From assembly GCA_025966135.1 (NCBI GenBank), contig JAOPVP010000076.1, forward strand, positions 62,001 through 126,000: a stretch of 64,000 nt of DNA. Direction: 5' to 3'. Shown here piece by piece: positions 58,301 to 64,000 of this stretch. Both the position numbers and the translations under genes were made by a program. This DNA comes from Frankiales bacterium (lineage in GTDB: Bacteria > Actinomycetota > Actinomycetes > Mycobacteriales > SCTD01). Each line of letters opens with the position of its first letter. The first letter of the stretch is position 1. Under the pieces are notes generated by a model. That model searched no databases. It was not told the origin of the DNA and saw only the letters and a list, made by a program, of their open reading frames with translations.

Positions 58301-60041
58301 GCTTGGCGATGTGACAGTGGAACAGGAAGTCACCGGAGGACTGCTGCACCCCGCCGGCCCCGCCTTCGATATCGAGGTCATAGGACTCGCCAGGGCCGAT
58401 CGACTGCGAGTCGAGCCGTTGCGACGGCGACAGCACTGTTGCAGGGTCCTTGCTCAGGCCCGTCATCGCGTAGTTGGAGGTGGTGTCGGCAACCGGGTTG
58501 AACCGCCAGCGGTCACCGCCGCCGTGCAGGTGGAAGACATGGAACTTCTCGGCCCCCACGTGCATCAGACGGATCTTGGTCGGGTCGGCGAGGTAGCCGC
58601 GCATCATGGGGGTAGCCGGGTCCCCGAACGTGTACGAGCTGTAGGCGTGGGCCTTCTCCTTGGGGAACGCCAACAGCCGGTTGCGGAAGGGCTCCGAGCG
58701 GTAGTTCAGGGCGAAGGCACCTGGTCGGTAGGTGCCGGTGGTGTTGTCCACCAGAGGGATGTCGAGCCCGTTCTTGTCCTTCAGGAGCTCGTTGTCGTTC
58801 CCGATCTCGTGATGCAGCAACGCCGCCTCTCGGAAGGCGCACGTCGCGATGTGGCTGGTCGGCAGGCAGCTGGCGTCTGGTGCCATGGGCTTGATCACGG
58901 CCTCCCACCCTGAGCTCAGCAGCTGGTCCGGCGAGCTGGCGTGCCAGTAGGTCGATCCCGGGGGCTCGACCACGAGGGCTCCGAACAGCCCGTGGTCGAC
59001 AGCTGCCCGGTAGCCCGGCCCCGGGTGCATGTAGTGCCCACCCTCGAGTCGCGGGTCGGTCGGGATAGCGAAGCGGTAGGTCGTGGACTGGCCCTGCGCG
59101 ACGGCCGAGGACGGGTTGGCACCGAGAGCGTCTCCGGACGAAGCCACGTTGAACTCGAGCCCGTCGATGTGCAGACCGAAGTCGCCACCGGTTGCCTGGT
59201 TGGTGAAGTGGATCTCGACGCAGTCGCCCTCATTGGCCCGGATCACCAACGGCTGGATCGGGTCGTCGCGCAGGCCGACGGAAACGGACTGGGACCTGGC
59301 TTCGGCGGCGATCTCGTCCAGGCGCTCGGTGAGGGCGTACATCTTGCCCTTCGGGTCATGGTCGCCGAACCGGTTGATGGGGATGTTCACGTCCAGCGCG
59401 GTGACATCGAAGGTCCGGTCGACAGCGCCGGAATCGAGGCAGCCCGCTGCGGTGGCCGAGGGCGCGGCAACCGCCGCGAAGGGAGCAAGAGCAGTAGCGC
59501 TCATCGCGGCAGCCAGCGCCAGACCCAGTGCCACCCCGACACGGGCGCGGGTGGTGGTCAGTGAAGGCAGTCGTGGGGAGGCGTGGCGGAGCGGCAACAC
59601 GAACCACGCCAGGGGTAGGAGGACCAGCAGCAGGCTCAGCAGGTCGCGCACCATCGTGACGACCGGGAGCCCTGGCGGCGCCTGGTCCAACAACACGAGA
59701 CGCAGCTGGTTGCCCGCAGACATGGCCGTCGCGGCCACGGGAGCACACAGCAGGTCCTGCAGGGCGGTGCGCGGCGAGAGGGCCGTCCGGGCGCGGCGCC
59801 CAGCCATCAGGGTCACGGGAACCACGACCAGAACGGCAGGCAGGGTGCAGTTGGCAATGGTCACGGCGAGATTGAGCAGTGCGGGCCAACCTCCGGGGCG
59901 TCCTTCGTCGACCATCTGGAGCCACGCCAGCCGGACGGCACCTGCGAGTCCCAACAGGAGAGCCACGACCAGATCTCCGACCAGCAGTCGGGGGAGTGGC
60001 GAGTTGTTCCGGGTGTTGGTCATGGAGATCGCCTTCTTCAC
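55344..60041 (-). CDS. Giant three-unit multicopper oxidase
   Basis: A 1565-residue protein: about four or five N-terminal membrane helices (residues 18-190), then three cupredoxin-pair units (about 205-600, 765-1200, 1230-1550). Unit 1 holds HVFHLH (501-506) and FHCHIAKHYNSGM (574-586). Unit 2 holds MHIHH (848-852) and WHDHVDG (976-982). Together these equal the four multicopper motifs, while unit 3 has none. Unit 2 also has an insertion of about 85 residues between its motifs. It resembles large MnxG/MofA-like and ceruloplasmin-like oxidases and oxidises a metal or organic substrate outside the cell. GTG 60041 overlaps the upstream stop (GTGA); ATG 60023, with AAGAAGG 8 bases upstream, is equally possible. 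Confidence 0.9.
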   Translation of the reverse strand: MKKAISMTNTRNNSPLPRLLVGDLVVALLLGLAGAVRLAWLQMVDEGRPGGWPALLNLAVTIANCTLPAVLVVVPVTLMAGRRARTALSPRTALQDLLCAPVAATAMSAGNQLRLVLLDQAPPGLPVVTMVRDLLSLLLVLLPLAWFVLPLRHASPRLPSLTTTRARVGVALGLALAAAMSATALAPFAAVAAPSATAAGCLDSGAVDRTFDVTALDVNIPINRFGDHDPKGKMYALTERLDEIAAEARSQSVSVGLRDDPIQPLVIRANEGDCVEIHFTNQATGGDFGLHIDGLEFNVASSGDALGANPSSAVAQGQSTTYRFAIPTDPRLEGGHYMHPGPGYRAAVDHGLFGALVVEPPGSTYWHASSPDQLLSSGWEAVIKPMAPDASCLPTSHIATCAFREAALLHHEIGNDNELLKDKNGLDIPLVDNTTGTYRPGAFALNYRSEPFRNRLLAFPKEKAHAYSSYTFGDPATPMMRGYLADPTKIRLMHVGAEKFHVFHLHGGGDRWRFNPVADTTSNYAMTGLSKDPATVLSPSQRLDSQSIGPGESYDLDIEGGAGGVQQSSGDFLFHCHIAKHYNSGMWGLWRVYNTLQPDLVPLLDRVAPPQAVEASGLIGRTINGTAITKNTLDSWVRPQLPPPGVPRNSQDATVWNWQVAGTAAAPRYLGAPADPTVFPDSPKEVPGQPNLVAVDVGHIYGNRPAILFNPLNGRPAYPLFRPNIGKRPPFTAAGHTGTPWLGPNAGQSATGTTDPWAGRTDGLCPKGRKLRTFNVVAIGKPIPRTPTFTDPDGKLFVLAHDKVATYADPAKSSPLALRANQGDCIAVTLTNEIPDASAFDRFSKTTMHIHHVQFDVQGSDGVSAGYAYEHSVRPYQISDPTLVAGAHRGDTTLRLTDVSAFIGVDANNKPIRPWIAVGEGLESIDIHQIASVDKVSKTVTLTSALNSDHGAGEFAGTEFVQYRWYPDSLLDNVFWHDHVDGIHGWGHGLVGQLIIEPAGSTYHDPVTGNEVDSGTLVDIHTSSVLSPGLVNGSFRELALWTINDNDANGYSTLNLKANPLIDRPDKPNQFSSWTYGDPGTPLPRLYANDPLVIRTISVSPTVDTLHLQGGRTLLEPRYTHVDGSGTASPEGTVIDAIHYGISEKFTLIFNGEKPDMRMRPGDYLYANGVEQRTQQGAWGIVRVLPGKVDGLRPLPGVQGPTGDFTLPTMTGGAPPPSTYAGNPCPPGAPARRFDLSAMDRSGTFNGARTAYVPNADVYAIDKRLKSPEPLVLHVVAGECVTVNLTNLLATPVGFSVGKLDRDAGSGGVNIGFASDQNVAPSATRQYVYYVSSEELGTAAIADLANPSTLKQGLYGAVVVAPASKVAGLRTSFSDPTTGRARDIGAQVLVHVPGAVPQHYRDFTVTMADDDAKIGQDFMPYPTGASVGRSLVNYQAAPAGDGPTAFRNPGNVPWLTAYAGDPEVVHVLMAPGSENSHVFSLGGLRWDQDRFIGESDSVTAQGMGAWETFNAQVMGGAGGTQEAPGDYFYGDLRRPFTEAGLWGLQRVLPSNPASCTIRRVDGTTC

Positions 60042-60628
60042 GGACGGTGTGACGGTGACGGCACGGCGGTTCTGGGGCTGGTCGAGGGATGCACGTGTCC
60101 ACTGGTGTCAGCCCCGAGCGGCGCGACATCGACCCGTAGAAGGGGCACGTCGCGTGCGCCGCCGGGAGCCCGCAGCACGAGATGAGCACCCTTGCGCGGG
60201 ACGATGAAGGACAGCGACCCCTCCATCCGGCCGTGGGCTCGCAGCTTCCCTGCCGCCAAGGTGCCGCCGACGGGGGTGTAGCCGACAGGGGCTCCTAGGG
60301 CGAAGGCATGGAGCACGGCCGGATCAAACGAACGCGAGAGGTCGCCTGCGGCCACGACCAAGGTGACGACGACCAGTGCCTTGTCCGCCGACACGAGGCT
60401 CTGGACGCCGTGGGACATGCCCCCGAGGTCTGAGTCGGACAAGCCTTGGACCTGCTCCGCATGCAGCACGGTGTAGGTCGCACCACCCACGACGAGTGTC
60501 GGCTTCTTCGGCCCAGTGGGGCCGGGTGCGGCCGGTCGCCAGCCACCGAGCGCACCGACGACGAGGATCGCGACGATCAGCACGACGGTGCGAAGGGTCA
60601 GGGCAGGAGGTCGCCGCGAGCGCGTCAT
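60038..60628 (-). CDS. Membrane-anchored protein upstream of the multicopper oxidase
   Basis: The 196-residue protein has an N-terminal membrane segment (LRTVVLIVAILVVGALGGW) and an extracytoplasmic beta-rich domain (PTLVVGGATYTVLHAEQVQGL, DKALVVVTLVVAAGDLSRS, VPRKGAHLVLRAPGG), loosely like DUF4352-type sandwiches. The histidine- and serine-rich tail could bind metal. Its stop overlaps the oxidase GTG by 4 bases, so the two are coupled and may form one complex. ATG 60628 is chosen; GTG 60676 is possible. Confidence 0.72.
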   Translation of the reverse strand: MTRSRRPPALTLRTVVLIVAILVVGALGGWRPAAPGPTGPKKPTLVVGGATYTVLHAEQVQGLSDSDLGGMSHGVQSLVSADKALVVVTLVVAAGDLSRSFDPAVLHAFALGAPVGYTPVGGTLAAGKLRAHGRMEGSLSFIVPRKGAHLVLRAPGGARDVPLLRVDVAPLGADTSGHVHPSTSPRTAVPSPSHRP

Positions 60629-60717
60629 GCCGGGATCGTTCACGAGCGATCTTCGGGAAATCTTGGGGGCCGCCACCGGGTCAGTCCCCGCGCTCAGGTG
60701 AAGCCCGGACGGGCTGC

Positions 60718-62409
60718 TCAGCCGACGGGTACGAGCACCGAGACAGCCACGGACTCGGTGGGCGAGTTCTTCACGTGCAACCGCACGATCCAGTTGCCGG
60801 CGGCTGTGAAGGCCAGCGCCGCCTCGACCGGCCGGGGCAAGCCGTCGTAGCTCATGGGCTTCACATGTAGCGGAGTCAGGCGTGCGTCCGCGCCGGCCAG
60901 GCTGGTCGAACCATTCAGCCCGGTGATCCGACCGCCGCTGCCGTCTGGTCGCATCAGGGTGACCCGCATGCTGGCGTCGCCTCGCCGTGGGGAGGGGATC
61001 TCCACCAGGATCCTCCAGTCAGACGTTGAGAGGCTGCGGCGGAACGGCGCGGCAAAGTCCTGACGTGCGGGCACGATCACGACCAGAGCAGCCGTCGCAG
61101 CCAGCACCGCGAGCGCGATCGTCGTCTCCGCGAGCAGTCGCCGATGCAGATCGGTGGCCGGCCTGGACGGGGAGGTCTCTGCGTGCACGTGACGCTTCAC
61201 CCAGCGCCGGGCGTGGTTACCCAGCAGCAGCAGGACAACCACGCCGCAGAGCTTGACGAGCAGCAACCGGCCGTACCGGGTGTCGGTTAACGCGCCCACC
61301 GAGCCGACTTCACGCCAGACCATGAAGGACCCAGTGACCACAAGCGCGGCTACCGCCGTCAACGCCAGCCGGGAGAAGCGCGGTAGGACCATCGCCAGGT
61401 CAGCGGCATGTGCACTCGGCCTGAGGCAGACGAGGACGACGACGAGGCCGCCGAGCCACACAGTCATCGCCAGCGTGTGCACCAGGTTGACCGCGACCGC
61501 GACTGCGGAACCACCTCCCGCCGCGGAGTGACCCACCAGCGGCCAGGTGGCGAGCAGGGCCACCGTGGAGACTGCCGTGGCACCAAGCAGCAGGCGTCGC
61601 GGTCGCGTCGGCACCAGGGTGGAGCTCCACCGGGCGAGCATGAGCGCAACTGCGACGCCGATGAGCAGGAACGAACGCACCGCATAGACCTCGTCAAAGC
61701 GGCGCGAGTGGGTGTCGAGCTTCTCGGGCGAGGTCCACAAGGTGCTGAAGGGCTCGCCGCTGGCGTAGACGCCCTGCAGCACCATCGCCCCCAACGTGCT
61801 GATGACGAGCAGTCCCAGCCCCGCCAGGGTCAAGCGCCCTGTTCGACGGTCCGCCAGCCCGGCAGGCCACAGACCCAGCACGACGAGCAGCACTCCTGGA
61901 CCGAGCAGCAGTCCCAGGTAGCCCAGCCACCGCAACAGGCCCAGCAACGCGCCCGCCGAGTCGTTGCGACCAGCGGCGGGTACGGCGCCGCGGACGACAC
62001 TGGTGTGGTCTACGGAGAACTGAAAGGAACCCGATGCCGGGTGCGTGTCGGCCGAGCTGGCATGCCAGTTCACCGTGTACGTGCCTGCGGCCAGGCCGAG
62101 CCGCAGCCCGACGTGCAGTGCGTCGCGCCGGCCGGCTGACGTCACACCTCCTGCGTCGACCCGGTTGTACTCGTCGTCGAAGACCTCGATCGTTCCGTCG
62201 CCAACCTGGATCGGGTCGCCGAACGTGAGGGTCACGGCGGTCGGCGGGCGTGGCAGCACGGCACCGGGGGCAGGGTCGCTGGCCACGAGCTGCGCGTGGG
62301 CTGCCGCCGTACCCGACGTGAGGATCACCAGGAGACCGGCGGCGACGAGCACGGCCGTGGTTCGGGTGAGGCCGCCCGCCCAACGGGCAGCTCGCCGACG
62401 CCGAGCCAT
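60718..62409 (-). CDS. CopC-CopD copper resistance fusion protein
   Basis: The 563-residue protein has a signal peptide (residues 15-37, ending AAAHA) and a CopC domain with copper-binding histidine at the mature N-terminus (HAQLVASDPAPGA) and SADTHPASGSF (about 125). A CopD membrane part follows (about 155-430, eight hydrophobic segments, including HTLAMTVWLGGL). The C-terminal extracytoplasmic region (about 445-563) is YtkA-like. Fusion of CopC and CopD is common in Actinobacteria. It takes up or handles copper in the envelope, probably to load the multicopper oxidase encoded next. Start ATG 62409. Confidence 0.9.
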   Translation of the reverse strand: MARRRRAARWAGGLTRTTAVLVAAGLLVILTSGTAAAHAQLVASDPAPGAVLPRPPTAVTLTFGDPIQVGDGTIEVFDDEYNRVDAGGVTSAGRRDALHVGLRLGLAAGTYTVNWHASSADTHPASGSFQFSVDHTSVVRGAVPAAGRNDSAGALLGLLRWLGYLGLLLGPGVLLVVLGLWPAGLADRRTGRLTLAGLGLLVISTLGAMVLQGVYASGEPFSTLWTSPEKLDTHSRRFDEVYAVRSFLLIGVAVALMLARWSSTLVPTRPRRLLLGATAVSTVALLATWPLVGHSAAGGGSAVAVAVNLVHTLAMTVWLGGLVVVLVCLRPSAHAADLAMVLPRFSRLALTAVAALVVTGSFMVWREVGSVGALTDTRYGRLLLVKLCGVVVLLLLGNHARRWVKRHVHAETSPSRPATDLHRRLLAETTIALAVLAATAALVVIVPARQDFAAPFRRSLSTSDWRILVEIPSPRRGDASMRVTLMRPDGSGGRITGLNGSTSLAGADARLTPLHVKPMSYDGLPRPVEAALAFTAAGNWIVRLHVKNSPTESVAVSVLVPVG

Positions 62410-62464
62410 GCCTGGATGCTCGCCCCGACGTGTCAGGTGAGTCGGTCTGGAACCAGCGGAGGAC

Positions 62465-64000
62465 TCAGGGCAGGGCAACGAGGCGCTCCTGCGGCGGCAG
62501 GATGTGGTCGGTGCCTCGTCGCAGCAGGACAGGTCGAGGTCCGTCCGGCGTGGGGTCTGTGGCTCGTCGGCGGGGGCCTGCGAGCAGGGCTGCCGCCTGC
62601 TGCTTGAGCAGCACCGTGCGGGCGAGGGAAAGCGTGTCCGACAGGATCGAGCGCACGGCGGGAGACCGGAAGGCAAAGCCCTGCTCCGCCGCGTCGAGCA
62701 GCCGCAGCTCGACGAGCCGATCGAGCTCCTCGGCCACGGCCGTCGCGGTGATTCCCACGAGGTCGGCGAGCAGTGTCGGCGCGAAGGGCTGTTCCAGGGC
62801 GCACGCCACGCTGAGCAGCCGGTAGGCCTTCGGTCCGAGATCCCAGCAGCACATCAGGATCCGCTCGCGCAGCTCTGGTGGGAACGGTTCACGGAGCCCC
62901 CGGGCGCGAGCAGCCCGCCAGCCGGCGACGAACATCGGGTTACCGCCGGTGATGGTGTGCAGGTCGTCGTCGTGGAGGGCGCTTGCCGGGAGCACGTCGA
63001 GGTCTATGCGCAGGTCCACCGGTAGGGCGCGAAGGGCGGTGCGCGACAGCGCACTGCGGTCGCAGGTGACGAGGACCGTGATGGCCGCGTCCGGGCAGCG
63101 TCGGTGCAGGAAGCCCAGGGTGCGGAGCGTCTCGGCATCCGCCCATTGCACGTCGTCGAGCACAAGCAGAAACGGCGTGCGACCGCGGAGCGCGGTGGCG
63201 AGGCCCTCCATCGCCCGCACCCGCGCGAGGTCGTCGAAGGGCAGTTGCTGCTCTGCCCTGGCCAGCAGCTCGTCCAACACCGGCAGCCCGTCCGCAGGTG
63301 CGTCCGACAGCGAACGAAGCGCCAGGGACAGCGCCAGATAAGGCAGGTCCTGCTCGAGGTCGGAGCAGCGGCTGCTGCCGACTGCCATCTTGGCGCTCTC
63401 CGCGACAGCCTGGGCAAGACTGGTCTTTCCGACGCCTGTCTCGCCGGTGACCAGGATGAAGGTGAACGCGCCGGCACGGGCCCGCTCGATGGCTTTATGG
63501 ATGTCGGCGAGTTCCTGCTCCCGTGCGAGGAGCGTCGTCGGTGATGCGATAGGCGCCGGTTCCAACGCTCGGATGTTCGGCCCGTTCTCGGGCGACACAC
63601 GGGGAAGCATCGACGCAAGGTCCTCGTGGCGCATGATCGACAGGTGCAGCGCGACGGTCTTGTCCAGCGGATCGACGCCCAGCTCGTCCCCGAGGAGCCG
63701 GCGGCAGCGGTCGAAGGCTTGCAGCGCCTCATCTTGACGCCACATGGCGTAGGCAGCGGTCATCTGCACCTGGTAGGCCGCCTCGGCCAAGGGGTTGAGA
63801 GCCACCGCCTGCTCGGCACGGGCCAGAGCGGATGCTGCGTCGCCCGTGAGCAAGCTGAGCTGCCCGGCGGAGATCAGCGCCTGGACGTGCCGCGGGAGGT
63901 AGGTGCTCCGCAGCTCCTCGGCCCAGTCGGCGTACGGCTCGTCCTCGAGCACTATGCCCCTGACGAGGGCGAGCGCGCTGTCGAGTGCCAGCAGCGCGGC
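62465..64000 (-). CDS. BTAD-ATPase transcriptional regulator (SARP-like, N-terminus outside window)
   Basis: The frame is open to the window end, so the N-terminal DNA-binding domain lies outside. Visible are a bacterial transcriptional activation domain (PRHVQALISAGQLSLLTGDAASALARAEQAVALNPLAE... LGVDPLDKTVALH) and an AAA-type ATPase with Walker A GETGVGKTSLA and Walker B FLLVLDDVQWAD. A winged-helix-like region and helical C-terminus end it. Such SARP/LuxR-AAA regulators activate linked pathways. It precedes the CopCD gene by 55 bases and probably controls the copper block or an operon beyond the window. Confidence 0.82.
   Translation of the reverse strand, partial: AALLALDSALALVRGIVLEDEPYADWAEELRSTYLPRHVQALISAGQLSLLTGDAASALARAEQAVALNPLAEAAYQVQMTAAYAMWRQDEALQAFDRCRRLLGDELGVDPLDKTVALHLSIMRHEDLASMLPRVSPENGPNIRALEPAPIASPTTLLAREQELADIHKAIERARAGAFTFILVTGETGVGKTSLAQAVAESAKMAVGSSRCSDLEQDLPYLALSLALRSLSDAPADGLPVLDELLARAEQQLPFDDLARVRAMEGLATALRGRTPFLLVLDDVQWADAETLRTLGFLHRRCPDAAITVLVTCDRSALSRTALRALPVDLRIDLDVLPASALHDDDLHTITGGNPMFVAGWRAARARGLREPFPPELRERILMCCWDLGPKAYRLLSVACALEQPFAPTLLADLVGITATAVAEELDRLVELRLLDAAEQGFAFRSPAVRSILSDTLSLARTVLLKQQAAALLAGPRRRATDPTPDGPRPVLLRRGTDHILPPQERLVALP

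Noticed and set aside
1..64000. Mobile elements, prophage, CRISPR arrays, tRNA or rRNA genes.
   Set aside because: No transposase, integrase, phage structural gene or CRISPR-like repeat-spacer array was seen, and no tRNA-like cloverleaf was recognised by eye.

Overview
The window is about 70% GC, densely packed, and has many GTG starts and 4-base ATGA/GTGA gene overlaps. A mycothiol-dependent formaldehyde dehydrogenase, a WhiB protein, DUF3097, a DosR/DosS-type pair, GAF-ANTAR proteins, an Acg-type nitroreductase, GabD1 and a Pat-type aminotransferase together indicate a mycothiol-making actinomycete (Actinomycetota). I cannot place it to genus. I see no rRNA, tRNA, CRISPR array, insertion sequence, prophage or integrase; everything reads as chromosomal.

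Layout. 1-7.5 kb: one minus-strand operon encoding a branched-chain-amino-acid-type ABC importer (LivH, a fused LivM-LivG, LivF, binding protein), then a cysteine-less lipid-transfer-type thiolase, a DUF35 partner and a CoA ligase cut by the window edge. It looks like uptake and CoA-dependent breakdown of an organic acid. 7.8-17 kb: molybdenum-cofactor and detoxification genes (fdhD, MOSC protein, mobA, a DUF6457-like gene, moeA), a HemD-like/DNA-binding fusion, M18 aminopeptidase, and mycothiol formaldehyde dehydrogenase with its metallo-beta-lactamase-fold partner. 17-28 kb: housekeeping and miscellaneous genes, including a flavin monooxygenase, amidase, an N-terminally truncated ATP-grasp gene, quinone reductase with a palindromic operator, hemH, serB and DUF3097. 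28-36.7 kb: a secreted ceramidase-like enzyme with a C-terminal LAATG anchor, SF2 helicase, Old Yellow Enzyme and TrmH-type methyltransferase. 36.7-47.4 kb: acyl-CoA dehydrogenase, BlaI/M56 module, WhiB, stand-alone E2 acyltransferase, gabD1, zinc-exporter-type CDF protein, pat, SDR, F420-type reductase and MBL hydrolase. 47.4-54.8 kb: NlpC/P60 hydrolase and a hypoxia/redox signalling block (Acg nitroreductase, DosS-like heme-GAF kinase, DosR-like regulator, GAF-ANTAR, STAS-GAF-ANTAR). 54.8-64 kb: a copper block read on the minus strand: a BTAD-ATPase regulator (cut by the window end), CopC-CopD fusion, a membrane-anchored unknown, a 1565-residue three-unit multicopper oxidase and a small membrane protein.

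Two points stand out. The giant multicopper oxidase carries its N-terminal copper motifs in unit 2 and its C-terminal motifs in unit 1, so one complete site seems to be assembled across units while unit 3 is copper-free. Also, at least twelve genes have a TANNNT -10 element 6-8 bases before an ATG/GTG, which predicts widespread leaderless transcription; this pattern was used to correct many start codons.
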